A DNA stretch of 64,000 bases, taken from Cichorium intybus (taxonomy: Eukaryota; Streptophyta; Magnoliopsida; Asterales; Asteraceae). Under the pieces are notes generated by a model, which worked only from the letters and a program-made list of their open reading frames with translations, did no database searches and was not told where the DNA came from. Location of the stretch: the NCBI GenBank assembly GCA_023525715.1, contig CM042012.1, positions 61,463,205 to 61,527,204 of the forward strand. Reading direction: 5' to 3'. Of the stretch, positions 37,589-53,855 are shown piece after piece (within the stretch, counting starts at the first letter, position 1; every line of letters begins with the position of its first letter). A program made the position numbers and the translations under genes.

Positions 37589-40500
37589 ATGGCACCAAAC
37601 ACAACAAACCCGGCTCCAAACAAAACATCACTACGGTCTCTCCTTGAGGGAGAAAAACTTAACCACACCAACTTCTTGGATTGGTACCGTAGGGTGAGAA
37701 TAGTTCTCAAACAAGAAAAGAAAGAATATGTTCTCAATGAACCACTTCCTGAAGAGCCCCCTGCCATTCCTAAGCCTGCACACGATGCATGGCTTAAAAA
37801 GATGGATGACTCCATTGATGCATCATGTCTAATGTTGGCAACCATGATTCCTGACCTTCAGAAGGATTTGGAGAATCATTCGGCCTATGACATGATTAAT
37901 CAATTGAAGGAAATGTTCCAACAACTTGCAAGGACAGAAAGGTTCGAAACTGTTCGGGCTTTCCATGCTTGCAAGATGGAGGATGGACAGACGGTTAGCT
38001 ATTATGTGCTCAAAATGAAGAGTCACATTGATCATTTGGCACGTCTTGGAGTTGTGATGCCCGAAGAGCTAGCAACGGATATGATCCTTAACTCCTTGAC
38101 AAAGTCTTTTGATCCTTTCGTCATGAATTATAACATGAATGGTTTGAACAAGACTATCCCGGAATTGCATGGGATGCTAATTACTACGGAAAAGAATCTG
38201 CCTAAGAAAACCACTCAAGTTCTCATGATCAAGGAAGGTGGTACAAAGAGGACTAGACCCGAACACCCCACCAACTCCAAGGGCAAGGGGAAGGCAAAGG
38301 TTGTCAAAGGAAAGGGCAAGAAAGTTGTCCAACCATCCCGTCCGCCCAAGAAGAAGGCGAAGGTTGCCAAAGAAGACGCGTGCTTCGAATGTGGCAAAGT
38401 TGGGCATTGGAAGAGAAATTGCCCTACCTATCTTGCGGAGTTGAAGAAGAAGAAGGCCGGTGAGGGCACTTCAGGTATCTATGTGATAGACCTAGAACTT
38501 TATAATTTATCTCCTAACACATGTGTATTTGATACTGGTTGTGGAACTCACATTTGTAATATGTTGCAGGGGTTCAAAAGGAGTAGGCGACTGAAGGCAA
38601 ACGAGGTAGTACTCCGGGTTGGAAACAGTTTAAGGGTTGCGGTGGATTCAATTGGAAGTTTTGATTTATTACTACCTAGTGGCTTGTATTTGACATTGGT
38701 GAATGTTTATTATGTTCCTAGCTTGACTAGGAATATTATTTCGGTTGCTAAGTTGAGACAATGTGGTTTTAATCTTTGCTTTATAAATGATGACATTTGT
38801 GTTTCTAAAAATAATGTATTCTATTTTGAGGCTAGGCCTTTAAATGGAATTTATGAAGTAAACCTTGATGAAAAGACTAACCATGGCTCTTTATACCACA
38901 CTTTCACCAAGAGACCCAAATGTGATTTGAGTCAAATTTATCTGTGGCATTGTCGACTTGGGCATATAAACAAGAAACGCATATCCCAACTTCAAAAGAG
39001 TGGACTTTTGAAGGCAAATGAGAATGACTCATTTGATATATGTGAATCTTGTTTACATGGCAAGATGACTAAAGCTCCTTTCTCAGGAACCAATGAGAGG
39101 GCAAAGGACTTGTTAGGAATCATACATACAGATGTATGTGGTCCTTTCAAGCCAATGAATAGATATGGTGAAAGATATTTCATCACCTTCACTGACGACT
39201 TTAGTCGTTTTGGATATGTTTATTTGATTAAACATAAACATGAGGCGTTTGAAATGTTCAAAACGTTTCAAAGTGAAGTGGAAAATCAATTCAACAAAAC
39301 AATTAAAGTTCTGCGTTCTGATAGAGGAGGTGAGTACTTAACTACAAACTTTATGGATCATCTTAAGACTTGTGGAATTGTTTCACAACTTACTCCACCT
39401 GGAACACCACAACATAATGGTGTATCTGAGAGGCGGAACCGAACACTATTGGATATGGTTCGATCCATGATGAGTAGAAGTACTCTACCTTTGTCATTTT
39501 GGGGTTATGCTTTACAAACAGCCGCTCGTCTCCTAAACATGGCACCTACTAAGAAGGTAGATAAAACACCTTATGAGATATGGCATGGAAGGGTTCCATC
39601 TTTATCCTATCTCAAGGTATGGGGTTGTGAAGCTTATGTTAGACAAGAAGCTTCAAACAAACTAGAACCCCGTTCAACTAAGTGTATCTTTGTAGGGTAT
39701 CCGAAAGATTGTCTTGGATACTACTTCTACAATCCCATAGAGAATAAGATATTTATTTCTCGAAAAGCTGAATTCCTAGAAAACAAGTTTCTGACGGAAG
39801 AGGCTAGTGGGAGGTTTGTGGAGCTTGAAGAACTTCAGGAACCACAGCCTGATACACAAGAAATTGGATCTAGCATTCAACAAGAAATTGTTGAACCTGA
39901 ACAAACAGTTGATCAAGAACAAATTGTAACACAAGGTGTTCGCAGATCTGGTAGGGTTCGATTTGAACCTGAAAGGTATGGTTACCTGATAATGGAAGAG
40001 GAATGTTATACGATAGATTCTGATGAACCCGTCAACTACCAGAGTGTAATGTCAGATCCTGAATCTGATAAATGGCTTGAAGCCATGAACACTGAGATGC
40101 AATCCATGCACGATAACAAAGTATGGGACTTGGTTAATCTTCCCACCAATTGTAAGACTGTTGGGAACAAATGGGTTTTCAAGAAGAAAACCGACATGGA
40201 TGGAAATGTTCACACTTTTAAGGCTAGACTTGTCGCTAAAGGATACTCACAAACTCATGGTATAGACTATGATGAGACCTTTTCACCAGTGGCAATGATC
40301 AAGTCGATTATGATACTTTTTGCCATAGCCGCATACTATGATTATGAGATATGGCAAATGGATGTCAAGACCGCTTTCCTCAATGGACACTTATTGGAAG
40401 ATGTCTATATCGATCAACCTGAAGGTTTTGTCGATCCTAAGCATCCAAACAAAGTGTGCAAGCTTAAAAGATCTATTTATGGATTGAAGCAAGCGTCTCG

Positions 40501-41608
40501 AACATGGAACATCCGCTTTGATGAAAAGATTACGAATTTTGGATTCATTAAAAATGAGGATGACTCCTGTGTTTACAAGAAAGCTAGTGGGAGCATAGTC
40601 ATATTCCTAGTATTGTATGTTGATGACATACTTCTATTTGGAAATGACATCCCAACCTTGAAAGGTGTTAAAACCTTCCTTGAGAACTGTTTCTCAATGA
40701 AGGACTTAGGAGAAGCTGCTTATGTATTAGGCATAAAGATCTATAGAGATAGATCTAAGAGACTTATTGGTCTAAGCCAAAGTGCATATATTGATAAAAT
40801 CTTGAAAAGGTTCAAGATGCAAGACTCCAAAAGAGGATTCTTGCCAATACCGCATGGTACCATCCTAAGCAAGTCTCAGTGGCCAAACACTAGGACTGAA
40901 CTTGAAAGGATGAAACATGTCCCATATGCTTCGGCAATTGGGTCTATCATGTATGCCATGTTATGTACTAGGCCCGACGTCTCATGTGCCTTAAGCATGA
41001 CTAGTAGGTATCAACAGAACCCAGGTGAAGCCCACTGGACTGCTGTAAAGAACATTCTTAAGTACTTAAGAAGAACTAAAGACATGTTTTTAGTTTACGG
41101 TGGTTTGGAAGAAAGCTTAAAGGTAAAGGGTTACACTGACGTAAGCTTCCAAACAGATAGGGACGATTCGAGATCTCAATCTGGGTATGTCTTTATTTTA
41201 AATGGAGGAGCCGTGTCTTGGAAGACTTCCAAACAAGAAGTGATTGCACAATCCACTACAGAATCAGAATATGTTGCTGCTTCGGAAGCTGCTCAAGAAG
41301 CTGTCTGTATGAGAAAGTTCATTGAAGATCTAGGGGTTGTTCCTTCCATTCAGGACCCTATAGAAATCTTCTGTGATAATCTAGGTGCTATAGCTCAAGC
41401 AAAGGAACCTAGATCGCATCAAAAGACCAAACACATTCACCGAAGGTATAACTACATAAGACATGAAGTTAAGAATGGTGAAATAAGTATTCACAAGGTT
41501 CATACAGATCAGAATTTGGCAGACCCATTCACGAAGCCTTTACCCCAAGCTAAGCATGAAAGTCACACTAAGGGTATAAGACTTCGTTTTTCTAATGAAT
41601 GGATTTGA
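37589..41608 (+). CDS. Copia gag-pol polyprotein, 1339 aa, apparently intact
   Basis: A single ORF encodes all functions. Gag (UBN2-like) occupies about 1-230; a Lys-rich basic linker follows; a CCHC zinc knuckle (CFECGKVGHWKRNC) is near 264-277. The aspartic protease active site is DTGC near 315. GAG-pre-integrase has LWHCRLGH near 453. The integrase catalytic triad is D at about 515 (HTDVCGPF), D at about 577 (RSDRGGEY) and E at about 613 (NGVSERR). Reverse transcriptase starts near 830, with QMDVKTAFLNG and the YVDD box near 1010. RNase H covers about 1180-1320 (GYTDVSFQTDRDD, STTESEYVA, CDNLGAIA). The start at 37589 follows the leader directly. No stop or frameshift and all key residues present, so it may be active. 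Copia lineage not assigned. Confidence 0.95.
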   Translation: MAPNTTNPAPNKTSLRSLLEGEKLNHTNFLDWYRRVRIVLKQEKKEYVLNEPLPEEPPAIPKPAHDAWLKKMDDSIDASCLMLATMIPDLQKDLENHSAYDMINQLKEMFQQLARTERFETVRAFHACKMEDGQTVSYYVLKMKSHIDHLARLGVVMPEELATDMILNSLTKSFDPFVMNYNMNGLNKTIPELHGMLITTEKNLPKKTTQVLMIKEGGTKRTRPEHPTNSKGKGKAKVVKGKGKKVVQPSRPPKKKAKVAKEDACFECGKVGHWKRNCPTYLAELKKKKAGEGTSGIYVIDLELYNLSPNTCVFDTGCGTHICNMLQGFKRSRRLKANEVVLRVGNSLRVAVDSIGSFDLLLPSGLYLTLVNVYYVPSLTRNIISVAKLRQCGFNLCFINDDICVSKNNVFYFEARPLNGIYEVNLDEKTNHGSLYHTFTKRPKCDLSQIYLWHCRLGHINKKRISQLQKSGLLKANENDSFDICESCLHGKMTKAPFSGTNERAKDLLGIIHTDVCGPFKPMNRYGERYFITFTDDFSRFGYVYLIKHKHEAFEMFKTFQSEVENQFNKTIKVLRSDRGGEYLTTNFMDHLKTCGIVSQLTPPGTPQHNGVSERRNRTLLDMVRSMMSRSTLPLSFWGYALQTAARLLNMAPTKKVDKTPYEIWHGRVPSLSYLKVWGCEAYVRQEASNKLEPRSTKCIFVGYPKDCLGYYFYNPIENKIFISRKAEFLENKFLTEEASGRFVELEELQEPQPDTQEIGSSIQQEIVEPEQTVDQEQIVTQGVRRSGRVRFEPERYGYLIMEEECYTIDSDEPVNYQSVMSDPESDKWLEAMNTEMQSMHDNKVWDLVNLPTNCKTVGNKWVFKKKTDMDGNVHTFKARLVAKGYSQTHGIDYDETFSPVAMIKSIMILFAIAAYYDYEIWQMDVKTAFLNGHLLEDVYIDQPEGFVDPKHPNKVCKLKRSIYGLKQASRTWNIRFDEKITNFGFIKNEDDSCVYKKASGSIVIFLVLYVDDILLFGNDIPTLKGVKTFLENCFSMKDLGEAAYVLGIKIYRDRSKRLIGLSQSAYIDKILKRFKMQDSKRGFLPIPHGTILSKSQWPNTRTELERMKHVPYASAIGSIMYAMLCTRPDVSCALSMTSRYQQNPGEAHWTAVKNILKYLRRTKDMFLVYGGLEESLKVKGYTDVSFQTDRDDSRSQSGYVFILNGGAVSWKTSKQEVIAQSTTESEYVAASEAAQEAVCMRKFIEDLGVVPSIQDPIEIFCDNLGAIAQAKEPRSHQKTKHIHRRYNYIRHEVKNGEISIHKVHTDQNLADPFTKPLPQAKHESHTKGIRLRFSNEWI

Positions 41609-42374
41609 TTTGTGTTTAGTGTTTTATGAATATGAAATTATGTAAACAACAAGAATTATGTAATATATGTGACGTAATGTTTCATTCATAATATTGTGTT
41701 TTATTAGCATGTTTAATCCTTGAATAATCTAATTATTCTAAATGTCCATAGTCGATCATAGTTGTGGGAGCAACTATGAATTAAGACTAATATGAATTGG
41801 ATTGTTGACTTTTATGGGTAAAAGTAGCAAAAGGTTGCAACCAAATTCATAGGTACTTGTCAGTGAACAAGTATTGGACTTGACCCGCTTCAAGATCACT
41901 CCATGGATCATCGTCATAAGTGATTCTTGAACAAAGGTATTATCATTGTATCCTTAGACCTGAGATACATATTTGAGACTCAAATATAGGGAGTGCTATG
42001 CTTTGATGTGGTTCACCGTTGTTCTTGAAATATAGATAACCATACAGACCATACTCATGTATAATACTAACTATATGAGGGGCGTATGTAGTCAAGACGG
42101 GATTTGTTCCTCTTATGTGTTGAGAGTTAGACATCTAAGGCGCCTGATCAAAACTTGAATATAAAATGAGAATGATCTAGATCCATGTCTCATGTTCAAC
42201 ATGATGTCTGTGACAAAGGGATAATTGATAAATAACCTGGTACATCAATTAGAGCATTGAGCTTTTGAAGAATTGGATGTTGTTGAATGGCATTATGTCA
42301 TGTGTTATTGGGGGCAGTGAAATGTTGCTAGACGTTCATCACTGTCGGTATCATTCTATGATGCAACCTTGTGC
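41609..42374 (+). other. Copia 3' untranslated region
   Basis: No ORF of note. About 770 bp between the gag-pol stop and the polypurine tract. Confidence 0.6.
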
Positions 42375-42385
42375 AAGTGGGAGAT
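42375..42385 (+). other. Polypurine tract of the copia element
   Basis: aagtgggagat just before the 3' LTR. Confidence 0.85.
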
Positions 42386-43594
<1,209 letters not shown>

Positions 43595-43599
43595 CTCCC

Positions 43600-43915
43600 C
43601 ACCCCTTAAGAATTCTACGAATAGATTCTAAACAAGCATTATAAACCATCTTAGACCGTACCAAGATCGGGTTATCCAATTCTAAAGTATACACTCTAGG
43701 AAATTCCACTTTCAATGAGTTCCTTATCCAAACATCTTCCTTAAAACCCATTAGTGAGCTATCTCCACATTCTTTTTGCAAAACACAATAAGATCAACTC
43801 CCTTATCAAGCAAGGAAAATATTATGTTCAAGATGCCAATCGAAGCCGAACTATCATGAAGACTCAAAGGGCCATCAATGCTACCATAGGTATCCCATGA
43901 ATTGTAAGCACCATA
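43600..43915 (-). pseudogene. LINE ORF2 part, right of the copia insertion
   Basis: Minus-strand frames read DKGVDLIVFCKKNV, then GFKEDVWIRNSLKVEFPRV and YTLELDNPILV, which match the linker between RT and zf-RVT in plant L1-type LINEs (the 'GDG..FWKDVWIG..L..RFPRLYALE' region). It continues into 33775-34446 once the 9.1-kb copia element and one ctccc copy are removed. The upstream RT and endonuclease are lost at 43915, where an LTR begins. Confidence 0.7.
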
Positions 43916-44518
43916 TGTAATGCCCGTTTTTAGGTATGAATTTAATGTTTTAAAGAGTGAAGATTTATTTATTTTTGAGGATTTTGGCATGATGCGTAGA
44001 AGGGTTTGTAGCATGACTGATCGCGACGCAACCAACTATGCTTCACGATGCGACGTCGCTAAAGTGCAAAATCCTAATTCTCAGGCATTGAGCCCTATTT
44101 AAAGGCAATAACTCTCATGTTCTATCCCTTTCATTAGCCTACACTATCAGATAAGCCCTAGAACGTAAACCTAGCCTCTATTTGTGATTATAACCTCTTT
44201 CCTTGCTTTGGAAGGTTGCTTGAAGAAGAAAAAGAAGAAAGGTGGTGGTGTAAGGAAGCAAGCTCCAATCTAGATCCAACATTTCCTACACCTTTTGGAC
44301 CCTTGCAAGTGATAAAATTCCAAACGTTATGTGTTTTATGGCTAGATCTACTAGTTGGACTGCCTAGGGATCGCGACGATACCATCATGGGTCCGTGGCA
44401 CGACCTTTGGCGAAATCCTGTTTTCTACATAGCACCTGTACACGATGCGTAGAGTTATGGTCGTAGAGTGTAGGTTGACTGTTGACTTTAACTTTGACCA
44501 TTAACCGTTGACCGTTGA
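43916..44518 (+). mobile_element. Older plus-strand LTR fragment, left of the gypsy tandem
   Basis: Starts TGTAATGCCCG, a usual gypsy LTR start. A possible TATA box (ctatttaaagg) lies near 44095. It ends in a cluster of TTGAC words at the gypsy insertion point; 61252-61386 is the likely continuation. Confidence 0.5.
44475..44512 (+). promoter_or_regulatory. Cluster of W-box cores (TTGAC)
   Basis: Four TTGAC words at 44475, 44482, 44494 and 44508. Two more lie just past the gypsy tandem at 61261 and 61269, so six would have sat within about 65 bp before the insertion. TTGAC is the core bound by WRKY factors. Confidence 0.45.
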
Positions 44519-47025
<2,507 letters not shown>

Positions 47026-47343
47026 CTTTTGAGCCATCAAAATACCAGACCTTATCAAACATATCCGAAAGGATACACTCCAAAATGGCCAACTCATTGG
47101 ACTATTAAGTTCCCTAATGGGCCTTGAAGTGGGAAAAACATGTGAAAACTTAGTATTGTGGGGGCCCACGCAATTGCTACATGCTTCACATTTAGTACCC
47201 ATGGAAAGCCCAAAAGGTGCCCAACACTCCTAACCATGGCCCAACAAGTGTTTTACAATCATTTTACCCAACAATGTCTACAAACTTAATTTCCATAATC
47301 AATTTACAAATAACTCACAAGTCCATATGCATGTTTCTCATAG

Positions 47344-50300
47344 ATGGCATTACGACCCCCATACGCTACTCGTAACAACCGAAGGCTAGCCACCCTTATC
47401 GCTAAGGAGGTAGCAAATGTCATCCCAACAATTGCAACCCATCTTCAAGCTCTTCAGCCGCAAGCTCCAGCAACCACTCATCGTTGCTCGTTTAAGCACT
47501 TTCGTAGCTGTAATCCGCCTTACTTCAAAGGCATCGATGGTGCCACCGCACTCCTCACATAGATCCAAGAAATGGAGAGTACTTTCATCCACAGCGAGTG
47601 CCCTGAGGACGTGATGGTCCGTCATGCTACAGGGTGCCTCCAAGGTCATGCTCTCACATGGTGGAACCTAGAAAAACGGACAAAGGGAGAGGGTGTTGCA
47701 TTGGGAATGACCTGGCCAAAACTAAAGGAACGCATGAGGGAGAAGTTCTGCCCTGACAGCGAATTACAAACTCTCGAGGATGAATTTTGGAATCTGAAAC
47801 AGGTGGGGGGGTGATAACGCGACCTATACCAATAGATTCCATGATCTCTCGAGACTCCTACCTCACATGGTTCAACCTATGAAAACTGCAATACACCGCT
47901 ACATCAAAGGGTTACCGCGCCAGATCCGTGATTCGGTGACCAGCAGCAGGCCATCTACCCTGGAATCCGCTATTGAAATAGCAGGTCAACTCAACGAGGA
48001 TAATATGAACGATGGTGTCCTCCCACGCAAGGGTTCAAAGATGACAACTGAAAAGCCGACCCCTGAGACTCCCCTAATTGTCAAGTCCGAGTCCTCACAC
48101 CGACACGAAAAAAAGAAGCGGAAAAGCCATCACCACAACCATGCTGTTATTACCCCTGCTGCTCCTATCACCCAAGTCACCCAACCAAACAAAAAGCCGT
48201 AGACAGGACCTCACCACCTCTGTAACCATTGTAACTATCACCATATGTCCACCAGCCCGTGTCGCCTTTGTAGGACTTGTGGTCGCTATGGCCACTTGGC
48301 GGACACATGCCGTGCACCGAAAACTCAGCGACCATTCGCTCTACCCTCAAATCAGCAAACACAAACCCGGTATCCAACTGGAACATGCTTCAACTGTGGT
48401 GACCCCACCCATTTCAGAAACGCGTGTCCTAGGCTTGTCAATATCATTAACACTCAAGCCCAGGCAAATCCAACAATGCATGTTCCAGCTCCCAAAGGCC
48501 GAGCATTTGTCATTATCGCAACCCAAGCACAGACCGATAACAAGGTCGTAAATGGTACGTTTCTCATAAATGACTGCTACGCATCAGTACTTTTTGATTC
48601 AGGTGCCGATAAAAGTTTTGTGTCTTTGGAATTTGAACCCATACTTCACACACCTCGCACGATTCTTGATGAAAACTTTACCGTAGAAGTCGCCAATGGA
48701 AAATACATTTCACTCAATGCAGTCATCCAAGATTGCACTTTCGATTTTTCCGGTCATAAATTTTCCGTCAATTTAGTTCCTATGGACTTGATGAATCGGG
48801 TATTTAAACCTTATCTCGACCGTTTTGTTATTGTCTTTATTGATGACATCCTCATTTACTCCAAGACAATGGCAGACCATGAAAGACACCTTCGTCTAAC
48901 TCTCCAAACATTGCAAGGAAATCAGCTTTATGCCAAATTTTCGAAATGCGAGTTTTGGTTAAATGAGGTACAATTCCTCGGTCATATTGTAAGTGACAAG
49001 GGTATTTTAGTCGATCCCGCAAAAGTTGAAGCAGTCAAGAATTGGAAAGCCCCACATACCCCCAAGGAAATTCGGTCATTCCTCGGTTTAGCCGGCTATT
49101 ACCGGCGTTTCATTTCAAATTTCTCAAAGATCGCTTTACCGCTTACTTTTCTCACTTGCAAGGGTACGCCATTTGATTGGGGACCCAAGCAGGAAGACGC
49201 TTTCCAAACTCTTAAACAAAGATTGTGTGACGCTCCAATTCTTACACTCCCTGAAGGATCCGAATATTTCGTGGTATACTGCGATGCCTCCAATCTCGGT
49301 CTAGGTTGTGTTTTGATGCAAAGGGGAAAGGTTATAGCTTACGCATCGCGACAACTCAAAATCCATGAAAGGAATTATACGACTCATGATTTGGAGCTCG
49401 GTGCCATGGTTTTCGCTCTTAAAATTTGGAGGCATTACCTTTACGGCACTAAATGCGTAATTTTCACCGACCACAAGAGCTTGCAACATATTCTTAATCA
49501 AAAGGAACTCAACATGAGACAAACACGTTGGGTTGAACTCCTAAATGATTACGAGTGTGAAATACGCTATCATCCGGGCAAGGCAAACGTGGTAGCCGAC
49601 GCCTTAAGTCGAAAAGAACATGCCAAAGCATTTCATCTAATATGTTCTCCTATCTTGTCCAATCTCAGTGACCGAATTCGAGGAGCCCAACACTCGGCAA
49701 TTACCGAAAATAACATGCCCACGGGAATTGATGGGGAGTTGGAAAGTAAATCTGATGGTATTTTCTATTATCAAGATCGCATCTGGATCCCAGATCGCGA
49801 CAATCTTCGTACCTTCCTGATGGAAGAAATCCATAAAACTCGATATTCCATTCATCCTGGTGCTGACAAGATGCATCATGGCCTGAGAACCAATTATTGG
49901 TGGTCGGGAATGAAAAAGGATATTGCTTTATTCGTGGCCAAATGTCTTACATGTTCCAGGGTCAAAGCAGAACATCAACGACCCTCTGGACTATTGGTCC
50001 AACCGGTAATCCCCGAGTGGAAATGGGAAGCGATCGCCATGGATTTCGTAACCAAACTTCCCCGTACCACCAAGGGACACGACAGCATTTGGGTAATCAT
50101 TGACCGTTTGACCAAATCCGCTCATTTCCTTCCCATCCGTGAACATTTCAAGGTCGAACAACTTGCTCGGATTTACATCGACGAGATAGCTAGTCGGCAT
50201 GGCATCCCTCTCAGCATCATTTCAGATCGTGATGGGAGATTTCTCTCTCGGTTTTGACAATCACTTCAAGCAGCCATGGGAACCCGCCTCGATCTCAGTA

Positions 50301-51106
50301 CCGCCTATCATCCTCAAACCGATGGTCAATCTAAGAGGACAATTCAAACACTCGAAGATATGTTGAGGGCGTGTGTCTTAGATTTCGGAGGAAACTGGGA
50401 CTCTCATTTACCGTTGGTGGAATTCTCCTATAATAACAGTTATCATTCTAGCATCAAGATGCCGCCATTTGAGGCATTGTATGGCCGTAAATGCCGATCT
50501 CCTATTTGCTGGCATGAAATTGGCGAGTCCCACGTGATTCGCACAATAGTGGATTCTCCAATCGTTGGTCCTGAGCTTATCCAGGAAACAACCGACAAAA
50601 TCACTCAGATTCGCAATAACCTTCTCGCAGCTCGTAGCCGACAAAAGAGTTACGCCGACAAGCGACGCAAACCGCTTGAATTTACCGTGGGTGACATAGT
50701 CATGTTAAAAGTGTCCCCATGGAAAGGTGTGGTTCGATTTGGACGCAAGGGTAAATTGGCACCACGCTATGTAGGCCCGTTCAAAATCTTGAAAAGGATC
50801 GGACCAGTAGCCTACGAGTTGGATCTACCAATAGAGCTTAATAAAGTTCACCCAGTATTTCATATAGCCAACCTCAAGAAGTGTTTAGCTGACGAGAACC
50901 TTCATGTTCCTCTCGAAGATATCCAAATCGACGAGACAATGCAATTTATCGACAAACCCTTGGAAATTGTAGACCGAAAGGAAAAGCAACTCAAAAGAAG
51001 TCGCATTCCCCTGGTCAAGGTTAGGTGGCAATCAGCACGTGGACCTGAGTATACATGGGAGCGTGAGGATCAAATGCGTACCAAATACCCGCAACTTTTC
51101 TCTTAA
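47344..51106 (+). pseudogene. Tekay-like gypsy gag-pol, copy 1 (dead)
   Basis: Readable blocks: gag (47344-47815), two CCHC knuckles (CRTCGRYGHLADTC and CFNCGDPTHFRNAC, 48270-48430), protease site DSGA near 48598, RT YIDD-like box (FIDDIL, near 48838), RNase H (YCDASNLGLGC near 49279), integrase zinc finger (HPGADKMHH) and core (AMDFVTKLP), and the C-terminal RGPEYTWERED chromodomain-like end. Lesions: TAG 47560-47562, a +1 frameshift in the G run near 47812, TAG 48200-48202, TGA 50255-50257, lysine at the usual catalytic integrase Glu (50333-50335), and an in-frame deletion at 48782-48786 joining protease directly to late RT. The last three are shared with copy 2. Confidence 0.9.
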
Positions 51107-51140
51107 GGTACTATCTTCTTAAATTTCGGGACGAAATTTC

Positions 51141-51156
51141 CTAAAGTAGGGGAGAC
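51141..51156 (+). other. Polypurine tract, gypsy copy 1
   Basis: ctaaagtaggggagac, just before LTR B; copy 2 has the same tract ending at 58480. Confidence 0.75.
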
Positions 51157-53840
51157 TGTGACATCTACCTAAAATAGATTCGGGTCAACCCAACCCAATT
51201 GGAAATTTAATAAACCCTACTCGAGATTTCTTGACGCTAATAGGATCAAAACCCTTACACTACGATATAAATTGACGTTAATAGCAATATAGCATAGTAT
51301 AACGTTATAACTATAATCAAATTAAATTATGATACCATATTAAAATCAAATAAAAGTATGATGCTCTAATTAAATTAAAAAAATCAAACTTGAATGCTAT
51401 AATTAAACTTCAAATCAAAGTAGATTGTTATAATCAAATAATAACCTATTTTTTTATAAAACTCTATTTTTATAAACATTACATTAAATTTTATAAAACT
51501 CTTAAGATGCTTGTGTTAGTGGGGAATTATGAAGACCACCAAAAGTAAAAGTTTATTCTCATTGTCTCTCACTCACACCTCCCATCATCTTTCCTTTAAT
51601 TTTTCTCCCAACACATTATTCTCATCACCACTCAAACCATATCTATTCTTTCTCTCACTCTCAATCTCAAAATTCCTCCTAGAAATCTTCATATTTCAGC
51701 CAAGAACACTCCAATATACTCAAATCTTCATCCCTCTTGAAGCATTCATCAATGTATGTTGTTAAAAGTCTCAAATTCATGAATGAAACAAATTAAATCC
51801 ACCAAACTATCTAAAACTCATTTTATGCATAAACCTGATTTTTCTCAGGATCCCATCAATAAAATAAGAAGTTCTGGAAATTTTCAGAAAATAACTTATT
51901 TTTATTGAATTACTGTAATTATTGCAATAAAATAGGGCAATAATTAACATAAAATACTTTTTGTAGTCAATAAATTCTGGGAAACTTTTGGAACAACCCA
52001 TATATTGAGTAAAGTGGATTTCTAAAGTTTCATGCATTTATATTACTATTTGATGCTTATTTTGTATTTTATTTTGTTGTAGATAAATAAATTGCAAAAT
52101 ATAGTTTTGTATGATAAAAACTAGATTTTATATTTTTCAAACCTTATTAACATTTTAAAGACTCCATGAAAAAATTTACAGATTTTTGTAAGTATGTTTG
52201 CTTATTCTTCCTGATTTAATGATTATTTAATGGTTTAAATTGATAATAAATAGCTACACATGTCCAAAAATTATAAAACCTTATCAGAATATCACATACA
52301 ACATGTTAATCATAAATAAAAAGTATAATGAATTTATCGTAATATTTTCCTATTATTTATGATTTTATTGATTAGTTAATAATGAAAAACATAAGAAATA
52401 CTTTCCATAGTCCAAAATATCCAAAATATTTACAGTAGGCTCAATATAATGTTAGAAAACTATGGTTAAGTTTCCAGAATTTTTGAGAATCATTTATTAT
52501 TTTTCCCGAATTTTGTTGTGGTTTAAATATTAAAATACTAAATAAATACTAATGCAGTTAAGAAAAATATAAAAATTTTACAGTAATTACTATTTTATAA
52601 AATAATGATTTTCGGATAATTTCAGAATGTTTCATTACTGTTTAGTATTTAAAACCATTTTCCTAAATATCTAAGCATGTAAAAATGCATTTTTAATGAT
52701 TATTTCATATAAATAATTGTTTATAATATATAAAATCTGTAAATACTTATAATTTGACTAGTTATTATTTTAATAAGAAATTATTAAAATCTTGCCTAAT
52801 GTGAAGATATAAATTAATTAAGCAAAATAATTAATTCAATTTAAAATTCATTTAACATATGAATACATTAATATTCAAAACAAAATTTGGATTATTGTTA
52901 ATTCATCTAATATAAGACTATGTGTCTAATTATTTTTATTAATACTATATTCCCGTTTATCGATTCCTAAGCCAAAACTATTAATTATATTAGGTTCTAC
53001 GACATTTTGACTCGAGCCGTCTATCGTACAACACGCGCATTCCTTATTAGACTAATGTGAGTATTCTACCCCATATTTTATAATTTACAATACTTTTGGG
53101 GTATATCATGTGGTTCTAATATGTTCCAACTCCACTTTATTATTTTAACACAATTGAGACATTGTTGGGACATTTATACATGAATCATTATTTGTATAAT
53201 TATTGTTTGTTTACGCTACATGTAGTTGTAGTGCATTACCATTTTTAGTCTAATATCCATGACTATGCCCGTATTCTTGAGGTACGTTATGGACAATAAT
53301 AGCGCTATTGGGTTGACCACCCCGCCTTGGGACGCTAAGGTGATTGATTACACGTGGTTGAGTGTGTATGATGATTAGATGCTCCATCCTATATATATAC
53401 ATATATATATATGTATATATAGTGTGAGGACTTATTATTGTTGTTATCATTTGTTAATCAATTTTTGATTTATAAACTGTTATCTCAATAACAGTTGCTT
53501 GCCAACTTCAAAGGAAAACAAATTTCAAATTATTCAAACTCACAATTTTCTTTAATAAAACTAGATTACGCACAAACTCTCGTAGTTGACCTGTTTTTAC
53601 CCATGATGCAGATTTGAAGAATGAAGTTGATGAAAAGTAGGGTGTACCTTAGAAACCCACAAGACTATTTAAATTTGATGTAATAAATGTTGTTGTATTT
53701 GGATTTGTATTTGTATGTTGTGGATCTTGTTTGCATACTTAGTACTTAATTGAATCTAATCATATTATAACATAGTTGTCATGAGACTTTGAACAATATA
53801 TCACGCCTTGATCGATTCCGCCAAGGATCGGGGTGTGACA
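51157..53840 (+). repeat. Tekay-like LTR B, shared by both gypsy copies
   Basis: 2684 bp, TGTGACATC..GGTGTGACA. It is at once the 3' LTR of copy 1 and the 5' LTR of copy 2. By eye it is closer to LTR C than to LTR A (for example 'aaaatagattcgggt', 'ccaattgg' and the 55-bp segment absent from A). Its TA tract is short (about 53390-53422). Confidence 0.92.
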
Positions 53841-53843
53841 GAT

Positions 53844-53855
53844 TGGTATCAGAGC
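53844..53855 (+). other. Primer-binding site (tRNA-Met) of gypsy copy 2
   Basis: TGGTATCAGAGC three bases after LTR B. Copy 1 has lost the equivalent site. Confidence 0.92.

Noticed and set aside
48078..48551. 157-codon plus-strand ORF in gypsy copy 1 (and 55402-55875 in copy 2)
   Set aside because: Out-of-frame shadow of the zinc-knuckle region of gag-pol.
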